From Pseudothauera nasutitermitis (lineage in GTDB: Bacteria; Pseudomonadota; Gammaproteobacteria; Burkholderiales; Rhodocyclaceae), in the NCBI RefSeq assembly GCF_004801295.1, contig NZ_SSOC01000001.1:744001-808000 (forward strand): DNA of 64,000 bases, in the 5' to 3' direction. The notes under the pieces were generated by a model, which searched no databases, had not been told where the DNA came from, and saw only the letters and a list, made by a program, of their open reading frames with translations. Both the position numbers and the translations under genes were made by a program. Shown one piece after another: positions 40,021-47,185 of this stretch. Within the stretch, counting starts at the first letter, position 1. Each line of letters opens with the position of its first letter.

Positions 40021-41154
40021 TCAGGTGCCGCGCAGGCGGCGCACGGCTTCCTCGGCAATGGCCAGTGAAGAGGTCAGTCCGGGCGATTCGATACCCAGCA
40101 GATTGACCAGGCCGGCGATGCCGTGGACGTCCGGCCCGTCGATGCGGAAGTCCGGAAAGTCCGCTGGCGAGGTGGTCGGACCGCCGATCTTCGGACGAAT
40201 GCCGGCGTAATCCGGCAGCAGCGCGCCTTCCGGCAGTTCGGGCCAGTAGCGCAGGACGGAGGCGCGGAAGCGCGCGGCCTGGGCGGCATCGACACGGTAG
40301 TCGAAATCCCCGCCGTCCACCGGGGCATCCACCCATTCCACGTCCGGGCCGAAACGTGCGCGCCCTTGCAGATCCAGGGTCAAATGCACCCCGAGTCCGC
40401 CCGCGATGGGCACCGGGTAGATCAAGTGCGAGAACGGCGCACGGCCCTGCAACGAGAAATAGCTGCCTTTGGCGAAAGCCGCCTTCGGCACGTGCCGGGG
40501 TGGCAGGCCTTCCAGTCTGCCCGCGAGCGGCAGCGCGTTCAGCCCGGCGGCATTGATGACCGTGTGGGCGAGAATGCGGGTGGGTGCGCTGCCGCCGGTG
40601 TGCAATTCGATGCCCCTGGCGGTGCAGGCTCCGCCGAGTACCGGCGTGTTGGGTACGAACAGGGCACCATCGGCTTGCGCGTCGCCCAGCAGGGCGAGCA
40701 TCAGCGCGTGGGAGTCGACGATGCCCGTGGAGGGCGAAAGCAGGGCGCCGACGCAATGCAGGGCGGGTTCCAGCCGGATCGCCTCGGCGGCGCTCAGGGG
40801 TTGCAGGTCGTCGACGCCATTGGCCGCCGCGTGCGCGGCGATGTGCCGCAAGGCATCCTGCTGCTCGGCCGAGGTGGCGACCACCAGCTTGCCGCAGCGC
40901 CGCTGCGGTACGCCGCGCTCCGCGCAGTAGCGATACAGCAGCTGTTTGCCGCGCACGCACAGCACGGCCTTGAGCGAGCCGGGGGGATAGTACAGGCCTG
41001 CGTGGATGACCTCGCTGCTACGGCTGGAAACACCGCCGCCGAAGCGCTCGCCGGATTCCAGGATGAGGACTTCGCGCCCTGCGCGGGCGAGTTCGCGCGC
41101 GCAGGCCAGACCGACCACACCGGCCCCGATGACCACGCAGTCGAGTTGTTCCAT
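40021..41154 (-). CDS. FAD-dependent oxidoreductase, L-2-hydroxyglutarate oxidase-like
   Basis: A 377-residue DAO-family flavoprotein. The Rossmann motif [19 protein letters not shown] (about 8-26) binds [24 protein letters not shown] and the C-terminal GIRPKIGGP and [19 protein letters not shown] match LhgO/L2HGDH-type enzymes. Those oxidise L-2-hydroxyglutarate, but related proteins use other hydroxy acids or amino acids, so the substrate is inferred. It is the last gene of the minus-strand run nqrM - CBS protein - oxidoreductase, with gaps of 14 and 25 bases. Confidence 0.87.
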   Translation of the reverse strand: MEQLDCVVIGAGVVGLACARELARAGREVLILESGERFGGGVSSRSSEVIHAGLYYPPGSLKAVLCVRGKQLLYRYCAERGVPQRRCGKLVVATSAEQQDALRHIAAHAAANGVDDLQPLSAAEAIRLEPALHCVGALLSPSTGIVDSHALMLALLGDAQADGALFVPNTPVLGGACTARGIELHTGGSAPTRILAHTVINAAGLNALPLAGRLEGLPPRHVPKAAFAKGSYFSLQGRAPFSHLIYPVPIAGGLGVHLTLDLQGRARFGPDVEWVDAPVDGGDFDYRVDAAQAARFRASVLRYWPELPEGALLPDYAGIRPKIGGPTTSPADFPDFRIDGPDVHGIAGLVNLLGIESPGLTSSLAIAEEAVRRLRGT

Positions 41155-41179
41155 GTTGTGGCCGCCTGGGACGAGTGGG

Positions 41180-41578
41180 TCAGCGCAGCGCTTTTTCGAT
41201 CGCCCGCAGCGCGTCGCGGCGGGAAATCTGCCCGACCAGCAGATCACCGTCGACCACCGGCAGGCAGCGGTGCGGATGCTTGAGGAACAGATCGATGGCG
41301 TCGATCAGGGTGGCGTCGACCGACAGCGTGCGCACCTCGTGCGCCATGTAGTCGCTCACCGGGCCGCCGCGTCCGTCGAAGTAGGAGGCGCTGTAGGCGA
41401 TCCGCAGGCAGTCCTTTTCGGACAGGAAGCCGAGCAACTGTCCGTCGGCATCGACCACCGGGGCGCCGCTCAACTGGTGGTGGAGCAGTTGATGGATGGC
41501 GTCGAGCACGTTGGTTCCGGGCTTGAAGGCGAGATGGTCGCCGATCATGTAGTCCTTGACGAGCAGGGTCTGTAGCAT
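41180..41578 (-). CDS. two-CBS-domain protein
   Basis: A 132-residue protein formed of a tandem CBS pair (about 8-60 and 73-128). The first has [24 protein letters not shown] and the second [27 protein letters not shown] pairs bind adenine nucleotides and usually regulate a partner. AAGGAA precedes the ATG. The neighbours give no obvious partner: NqrM lies upstream and an FAD enzyme downstream. Confidence 0.9.
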   Translation of the reverse strand: MLQTLLVKDYMIGDHLAFKPGTNVLDAIHQLLHHQLSGAPVVDADGQLLGFLSEKDCLRIAYSASYFDGRGGPVSDYMAHEVRTLSVDATLIDAIDLFLKHPHRCLPVVDGDLLVGQISRRDALRAIEKALR

Positions 41579-41592
41579 GGGGCGGTTCCTTG

Positions 41593-41805
41593 TCAGGAGC
41601 GATTGCTGGATTCGGCTTCTTCGCGGGCCTGCAGGCGGGCCAGGCGCTTGGGGCAGGGCTTCTCGCAGCCCATGTCGCATTCCAGGCCGAGCTTGCCGAG
41701 GCCGCCGCAGCTGCCGGCGATGGGTGCGCGGCCGGCGAGCACGCCCACCGCCATGGCGACGATGAGCAGGGCGATGATCAGGAAGGTGAGCAGGTAGATG
41801 GTCAT
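41593..41805 (-). CDS. nqrM: Na+-translocating NADH:quinone reductase maturation protein NqrM
   Basis: A 70-residue protein with one N-terminal membrane helix (about 4-24) and a Cys-rich tail: GSCGGLGKLGLECDMGCEKPCPKR. The Cys pattern is that of NqrM (DUF539), thought to insert an iron centre between NqrD and NqrE. The gene usually lies beside nqr/apbE genes; none are in this window, so it is a detached copy. It heads a likely three-gene operon. Confidence 0.88.
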   Translation of the reverse strand: MTIYLLTFLIIALLIVAMAVGVLAGRAPIAGSCGGLGKLGLECDMGCEKPCPKRLARLQAREEAESSNRS

Positions 41806-41914
41806 GGGGTGTCTCGCTTCACGGTGCGCGGCCGGTACATGGCCGGGCCGCGCTGGAGGCCGACATGATACCGCCGGCCGCAGCGGGCGGCTCGGTGCTG
41901 CCGCCCGGAGTGGG

Positions 41915-42670
41915 TCACAGGATCAGGCGCCCGCCGGGCAGGTGGCCGGCCTGTTCGAGGCGGGTCACGGTGGGCAGCAGGTCCATGCCGGTACGATCCT
42001 TCAGGGCCTGCGCGCGTTCCCGCAATTCGGCCACCGGCACGGCGATGGGTTCGCCGGCGGCGCCGAAGGCCACCACGTTGCCGCTGTCACAGGACGGAAA
42101 GGCCACCGCGCGGTCGTCGAAGGCGGTGAGGATGCGTTCCAGGCTGGCGCGGAAGCCCCGCGAGCGGCCGAACAGATTGGCGGCCATCAGGCCCTGTTCA
42201 TTCAGCAGCGTGCGCGTGGCCTGGTAGAACGGCAGGGTGTCGAGCGCGCCGGCGCGCGCGTTGCGGTCGTAGCCGTCCACCAGGATGCAGTCGAAGCGGC
42301 GCTGGGTGTCGAGCACGTATTCGGCGCCGTCGCCGATGTGGATGGCCAGGCGCGCATCCTCGTCCGGCAGGCGGAAGAACTGGCGCGCGGCGGCCACCAC
42401 GCGGGGTTCGATCTCCACCACCTGGATGCGTACGCGCGGGCAATGGTGGTAGAGGAACTTGACCAGCGAGGCCGCGCCCAGGCCGATCACCAGGGCGTGC
42501 AGCGGCCAGCTGTCGGCGTCGCGCAGCAGCAGGCCGGCCATCATCTCGCGGGTGTAGGCCAGTTCCAGCGCATTCGGCTTGCGGATGCGCATCGCGCCCT
42601 GCACCCATTCCGAGCCGAAGTGCAGGGTGCGCACGCCGCCTTCCTCGCGGATGTCGATGGGCGTGCTCAT
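41915..42670 (-). CDS. spermidine-synthase-like SAM/dcSAM-fold protein
   Basis: A 251-residue protein with the spermidine-synthase fold. The motif-I region is ALVIGLGAASLVKFLYHH, followed by the acidic strand end IQVVEIEPRVV and LAIHIGDGAEYVL, then FDCILVDGYD. The gatekeeper region typical of true SpeE is not obvious, so a polyamine role is uncertain; many bacterial homologues are unassigned. It lies 37 bases downstream of mutS on the same strand, so the two are probably co-transcribed. Confidence 0.85.
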   Translation of the reverse strand: MSTPIDIREEGGVRTLHFGSEWVQGAMRIRKPNALELAYTREMMAGLLLRDADSWPLHALVIGLGAASLVKFLYHHCPRVRIQVVEIEPRVVAAARQFFRLPDEDARLAIHIGDGAEYVLDTQRRFDCILVDGYDRNARAGALDTLPFYQATRTLLNEQGLMAANLFGRSRGFRASLERILTAFDDRAVAFPSCDSGNVVAFGAAGEPIAVPVAELRERAQALKDRTGMDLLPTVTRLEQAGHLPGGRLIL

Positions 42671-42707
42671 CGCGCGGCGCTCCGCCGCGCGCCAGCCGGC
42701 CGGCGGC

Positions 42708-45335
42708 TCACGAGGCCAGTCTCTTCAACTGGTACAGGCGTTCGAGCGCCTCGCGCGGGCTGAGCGCGTCGGGGTCGAGTTCGGCCAGTTCGGTGAGCAC
42801 CGGGTGGCTGGGGGCTTCCGGTTCGCTGTCGGGCAGGTTGGCGAACAGATCGTTCTGCGGGCCGGCGGTGATCTCGCGGTTTTCCAGCGCGCGCAGGCGG
42901 CGCTTGGCCTCGCGGATGACGCCGGCCGGAATGCCGGCCAGCGCGGCCACCTCGATCCCGTAGCTCTGGCTGGCAGGGCCTTCTTCCAGGGCGTGCAGGA
43001 AGACGATGCGGTGGGCGTGCTCCACGGCGTCCAGATGCACGTTGGCGCATTCCGGGTAGTCGGCGTTGAGGCGGGTCAGTTCGAAGTAGTGGGTGGAGAA
43101 CAGCGTGAGGCAGCGGTTCTTTTCCAGCAGGTGGCGGGCGATGGCGAAGGCCAGCGCGAGGCCGTCGAAGGTGGAGGTGCCGCGGCCGATCTCGTCCATC
43201 AGCACCAGGCTGTGTTCCGTGGCGCCGTGCAGGATGGCGGAGGCCTCGGTCATCTCCACCATGAAGGTGGAACGCCCGGAGGCCAGGTCGTCGGAGGCGC
43301 CGATGCGGGTGAAGATGCCGTCCAGCGGGCCGATGCGCGCGGTACTGGCGGGCACGTAGCTGCCCACGTGGGCGAGCAGGCAGATCAGCGCCACCTGGCG
43401 CATGAAGGTGGATTTGCCGCCCATGTTGGGGCCGGTGATCATCAGCATGCGGCGCGTGGGCGCCAGCACGCAGTCGTTGGCGATGAAGTTGTCCACCTGG
43501 CGCTCGACCACCGGATGGCGCCCGCCGACGATCTCCAGCCCCGGTTGTTCGGAAAAGTGCGGGCAGGCGTAGCCGTAGCGCAGCGCGGCCTCGGCCAGCG
43601 CGCCCAGGCCGTCGAGCAGGGCCAGCGCGCGGGCGATGCGCTGCAGCACCGGGATGCGCGCGGCGAGGTTTTCCAGCACTTCCTCGTAGAGCAGCTTCTC
43701 GCGCGCCAGCGCGCGTTCCTGGGCGGACAGGGCCTTGTCCTCGAAGGCCTTCAGCTCCGGGGTGATGTAGCGCTCGGCGTTCTTCAGGGTCTGGCGGCGG
43801 CGGTAGTCGTCCGGCACCTTCTCGGCGTTGGCGCGGCTGACTTCGATGTAGAAGCCATGCACCTTGTTGAATTCCACCTTGAGGTTGGCGATGCCGGTGC
43901 GTTCGCGCTCGCGCGTTTCCAGCGCCATCAGGAATTCGCCGCAATTGGTCTGGATGCCGCGCAGTTCGTCGAGTTCGGCATCGAAGCCGGGGGCGATCAC
44001 GCCGCCGTCGCGCAGCGCCACGGCCGGTTCCGCGGCCACCGCGCGGGTGAGTAGGCCAAGCGCGTCGGCGGGGATGTCCAGATGCACGCGCAGTTCGCCG
44101 AGCAGCGGATCGCCGGGCGCGCCGAGCGCGGCGTGGAGTTCCGGCAGGCTGGCCAGGCTGTCGCGCAGCGCGGCCAGGTCGCGCGGGCGGGCGGAGCGCA
44201 ACGCCACGCGCGCGGTGATGCGGTCGATGTCGGCAATGCCGCGCAGCGCGCCGCGTACATTGCCGAGCACGCGCGCATCGCCCTCGCCGAGCAGTTCGCC
44301 GATGGCGCCGTGGCGGCGGGCGGCCTCATGGCGGTCGCGCAGCGGGTGGTGCAGGGCATGGCGCAGCCAGCGCGAACCCATGGTGGTGGCGCAGTGGTCG
44401 AGCAGCGAGAGCAGGGTGGGCGCGGGCTCGCCGCGCAGGGTTTCGGTGATTTCCAGATTGCGCCGGGTGGCGGCGTCCAGGCGCAGGTATTCGGTTTCGC
44501 GCTCCACGCGCAGGCCGGTCACGTGCTCCAGGCTCTGGCGCTGGGTAGCCTTGGCGTAGTCGAACAGCGCGGCCGCCGCGCCCAGCGCCACCGGCAGGTG
44601 CTCGGCGCCGAAGCCGGCCAGGTCGCGCGTGCCGAAGTGCCCGGTGAGCAGGCGCGTGCCGGTCTCGCTGTCGAACTGCCAGTCGGCCAGCTTGCGCAGC
44701 ACCGGGGCGAGCTGTTCCAGGCGCGGCAGGGCAAGGCCGTCCGGCGCCAGCACCTCGGCCGGGCGCAGGCGCTCGAACTGCGCCTGCAGACCCTCGCTGG
44801 GGCATTCCAGAATGCGCAGGTCGCCGTTGGCCAGATTCAGCCAGGCCAGCCCGAGCGTGCCGCGATGCAGGTTCACCGCCATCAGCAAGGCATCGTTGCG
44901 CTCATCGAGCAGCGCCGCGTCGGTCAGCGTGCCGGGTGTGACAATGCGGCTCACCGCGCGCTCCATCGGCCCCTTGGTGGCGCCGGGCTCGCCGACCTGC
45001 TCGGCGATCACCACCGATTCGCCCAGCTTCACCAGGCGCGCCAGGTACTGCTCGACGGCATGGAAGGGCACGCCGGCCATCTTGATCGGCTGGCCGGCGG
45101 ACTGCCCACGCGTGGTCAGGGTGATGTCGAGCAGGCGCGCGGCCTTCTCCGCGTCCTCGAAGAACAACTCGTAGAAGTCGCCCATGCGGTAGAACAGCAG
45201 GGTGTCGGGGTGCTGCTCCTTGATGCGCAGGTACTGCTGCATCATCGGGGTGTGATTGACGACGCTAACCCCCGGAGAACCTTGATATTTCTCGGAAATC
45301 CCTTGTTTTTGCTCGTTCTCCGGCCGATCTTTCAC
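42708..45335 (-). CDS. mutS: DNA mismatch repair protein MutS, 5' end altered by an insertion
   Basis: MutS recognises mismatches and recruits MutL. The mismatch-binding Phe-x-Glu lies in [14 protein letters not shown], the clamp and lever domains follow, and the ATPase has Walker [10 protein letters not shown] and [10 protein letters not shown], with a C-terminal dimerisation tail. The conserved family sequence begins [12 protein letters not shown]. The first ATG (45245) lies inside it and would give 845 residues. The GTG at 45335 has GAGGA five bases upstream and gives 875 residues, adding about 27 residues unlike the family; a GTG at 45455 lacks a site. Those extra residues fall in AT-rich mobile-element DNA. 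The start is therefore uncertain. Confidence 0.93.
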   Translation of the reverse strand: MKDRPENEQKQGISEKYQGSPGVSVVNHTPMMQQYLRIKEQHPDTLLFYRMGDFYELFFEDAEKAARLLDITLTTRGQSAGQPIKMAGVPFHAVEQYLARLVKLGESVVIAEQVGEPGATKGPMERAVSRIVTPGTLTDAALLDERNDALLMAVNLHRGTLGLAWLNLANGDLRILECPSEGLQAQFERLRPAEVLAPDGLALPRLEQLAPVLRKLADWQFDSETGTRLLTGHFGTRDLAGFGAEHLPVALGAAAALFDYAKATQRQSLEHVTGLRVERETEYLRLDAATRRNLEITETLRGEPAPTLLSLLDHCATTMGSRWLRHALHHPLRDRHEAARRHGAIGELLGEGDARVLGNVRGALRGIADIDRITARVALRSARPRDLAALRDSLASLPELHAALGAPGDPLLGELRVHLDIPADALGLLTRAVAAEPAVALRDGGVIAPGFDAELDELRGIQTNCGEFLMALETRERERTGIANLKVEFNKVHGFYIEVSRANAEKVPDDYRRRQTLKNAERYITPELKAFEDKALSAQERALAREKLLYEEVLENLAARIPVLQRIARALALLDGLGALAEAALRYGYACPHFSEQPGLEIVGGRHPVVERQVDNFIANDCVLAPTRRMLMITGPNMGGKSTFMRQVALICLLAHVGSYVPASTARIGPLDGIFTRIGASDDLASGRSTFMVEMTEASAILHGATEHSLVLMDEIGRGTSTFDGLALAFAIARHLLEKNRCLTLFSTHYFELTRLNADYPECANVHLDAVEHAHRIVFLHALEEGPASQSYGIEVAALAGIPAGVIREAKRRLRALENREITAGPQNDLFANLPDSEPEAPSHPVLTELAELDPDALSPREALERLYQLKRLAS

Positions 45336-45389
45336 ACCATTCCTCACGCGCTTGAAACTCAACAATGCCCAACAAAACCCATCTACACT

Positions 45390-45471
45390 TACGCCAATAG
45401 CGTAACTTTTTTTCGCGGTTCTGGACAGGTTACGCTGAGGGATTTTAGTATCCACAGAAAAGTTACGCTGA
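45390..45471. repeat. GTTACGCTGA repeats around the integrase promoter
   Basis: A direct repeat GTTACGCTGA occurs at 45429-45438 and 45462-45471, 33 bases (about three helical turns) apart. TTACGC-CAATA-GCGTAA, an inverted pair of the same core, lies at 45390-45406. The spacing suggests integrase arm-type sites or operators of the int promoter. Confidence 0.7.
45422..45451 (+). promoter_or_regulatory. candidate promoter of the integrase gene
   Basis: TGGACA at 45422-45427 (5/6 to consensus) and TAGTAT at 45446-45451 (4/6) are 18 bases apart. One GTTACGCTGA repeat lies in the spacer and the second just past the predicted start, so binding there would block the promoter. Confidence 0.6.
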
Positions 45472-45486
45472 CCTCTCGTACCGCAT

Positions 45487-46755
45487 ATGGCTTTCGACGC
45501 ACGCGAAGCCCGGCTTCTTCAGCCTGGGCAACACATTACCATCGACGACCAACCAGGGCTTCGCCTGGAGGCAACCAAGACCCGGCGCACCTGGACGTAT
45601 CGGTACAAAAGCCCTGTCGATGAGCGGATGCGACAGGTGAAGGTGGGGGACTGGCCCGCCATGTCGTATCACGCGGCGGTGGCGCAATGGGAAGTGCTGC
45701 GCAAGCGCCGCGATGAGGGTATCGACCTGGCCCTAGAGAAGAGGGAGCGGCGCCAGTCAGGGCGCACGCCGGCGGCGAGTCGTCCGGGCGGCCCGACGGT
45801 GCGCGAGGTCTGCGACATCTACCTGGAGGGGCACATCAAAAACCGGGCCAAGAAGGGGCGCGACGAGGTGGCCCGAACCTTCAAGACCATGCTGACCGGC
45901 ATCGAGGAAACGCCGGCCGTGGCCGTTACCCGAAAGATCGCGTTCGACCATATCAAGCAGTACGACTATGCCCCGGTGCAGGCTGGAAACCTGCGGCGCG
46001 AGTTGGGGGCGGCCTGGGACTACTGCCTGGATTCTGGCGATCTTCCAGAAGACACGCCGAACTGGTGGCGCTTGGTGCTGCGCGGCAAACTGAAGTCCAA
46101 GGGCCACAACAAGCTGGGCGTCAAGAAGGGGGCCGGGAAGCGGGTATTGAGTCCGGCCGAGGCCGGCCAGGTGATTCGGTGGCTACCGAACTTCTCCACG
46201 AACGTCGATGACATGCTGACGATCTACCTCTGGACTGCGGTGCGCGGGGCGGAAATCGAAAAAATGGAGGGGAAGGAGGTGGCCGAGGAACCCACGGGCC
46301 TGTGGTGGACAATCCCGAAGGCGAAGACGAAGAACGCCCATCGGCCCGATGCTGACGATCAGCGGGTGCCATTGGTGGGGCGTGCGGCCGAGGTGGTGCG
46401 TCGGCGGAAGGAAGCCTATGGCGATGGCTACCTGTTCCCGTCGGACAGCAAAGAGGGGTATTTCCCGCAGAAGTCGGCGGGGGTGGCGGTGTATCACCAC
46501 ATGCCGTATTGCCGCACGGCTCCAGATCGCCCGAGGGTGCGGCTTCCGGTCGAAAACTGGGCGCCCCACGATCTGCGGCGCACCTCGCGCACGTTCCTGG
46601 CGTCGCTTGGCTGCCCAAGGGACGTGGGCGAGGTGATCTTGGGGCACATGCTGGAGGGGGACGAAGGAACCTACAACCGCTACACCTTTGACAAGGAGCG
46701 GCGGAAGTGGCTCACGAAGCTGTCGGACTACCTTGAGAAGCTGGCGAAGCGGTAG
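45487..46755 (+). CDS. tyrosine integrase with DUF4102-type arm-binding domain
   Basis: A 422-residue site-specific recombinase that inserts and, with an excisionase, removes the element. An N-terminal arm-binding domain (about 1-90, [18 protein letters not shown]) resembles the P4-integrase group. A core-binding domain (about 103-195) and the catalytic domain follow, with Arg253 (WTAVRGAE), His361-x-x-Arg364 (HDLRR), His387 (GHM) and nucleophile Tyr396 (TYNRYTF). All catalytic residues are present. It reads away from mutS into the element and overlaps alpA tail-to-tail by 44 bases. Confidence 0.95.
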   Translation: MAFDAREARLLQPGQHITIDDQPGLRLEATKTRRTWTYRYKSPVDERMRQVKVGDWPAMSYHAAVAQWEVLRKRRDEGIDLALEKRERRQSGRTPAASRPGGPTVREVCDIYLEGHIKNRAKKGRDEVARTFKTMLTGIEETPAVAVTRKIAFDHIKQYDYAPVQAGNLRRELGAAWDYCLDSGDLPEDTPNWWRLVLRGKLKSKGHNKLGVKKGAGKRVLSPAEAGQVIRWLPNFSTNVDDMLTIYLWTAVRGAEIEKMEGKEVAEEPTGLWWTIPKAKTKNAHRPDADDQRVPLVGRAAEVVRRRKEAYGDGYLFPSDSKEGYFPQKSAGVAVYHHMPYCRTAPDRPRVRLPVENWAPHDLRRTSRTFLASLGCPRDVGEVILGHMLEGDEGTYNRYTFDKERRKWLTKLSDYLEKLAKR

Positions 46756-46993
46756 CGGCGCGCGGCTTTTTGGCCCCGGTGTTCGGCGGGGGCGGGATAT
46801 TGGAAACCGGGCGGTTTTCAGCCCATTCCGCGATTTCACGGTACAGCCAGCCCACGCGGCGCGCGGACAGCTCGCGCGGCGGCGGGAACTCGTTGCGCGC
46901 GACCATGTTCTGGATGGTGGTGGCCGAAAGGGTTGTCAGCTTCTCCAATTGCTCCAGTTCAACGCAGATCGGGGGTAGGGTCAGTTCAGCCAT
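46712..46993 (-). CDS. AlpA-type excisionase / transcriptional regulator
   Basis: A 93-residue protein with a MerR-like winged helix-turn-helix (about 16-62: LEKLTTLSATTIQNMVARNEF, then RVGWLYREIAEWAENRP), the hallmark of AlpA/Xis proteins. GGAGGG stands five bases before its ATG. The Pro/Ala-rich tail is encoded antisense to the last 44 bases of the integrase gene. It is the last gene of the minus-strand operon and would steer excision or int expression. Confidence 0.87.
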   Translation of the reverse strand: MAELTLPPICVELEQLEKLTTLSATTIQNMVARNEFPPPRELSARRVGWLYREIAEWAENRPVSNIPPPPNTGAKKPRAATASPASQGSPTAS

Positions 46994-47099
46994 GATGCCC
47001 TCCATCACGCCGTGCTTGGCGTGCGTGCGGCTGCCCATAGCCAGAGGTCGGCCGGCTTTCAATGCTCGCGCCGGCGACTTTGTTTTGCTCGTCGGTCAT
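46986..47099 (-). CDS. small peptide upstream of alpA
   Basis: A 37-residue reading frame (MTDEQNKVAGASIESRP...) with AAAGGA about eight bases before its ATG. Its stop overlaps the alpA start region by eight bases, suggesting coupled translation. It is hydrophilic, with no motif recognised; it may simply be a leader peptide. Confidence 0.45.
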   Translation of the reverse strand: MTDEQNKVAGASIESRPTSGYGQPHARQARRDGGHHG

Positions 47100-47185
47100 G
47101 TCGGAATCCTTTTGTAGTTCGTGTGGTTGCGCGCCGACACCCATGATTGCAACGTCACGGGTGCCGGCGTGGTTCAAATTTCCGA

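Noticed and set aside
42708-45455. MutS starting at a GTG at 45455 (915 residues)
   Set aside because: No ribosome site lies before it, its first 40 residues do not resemble MutS, and it lies between the phage repeats. A start at 45335 or 45245 is more likely.
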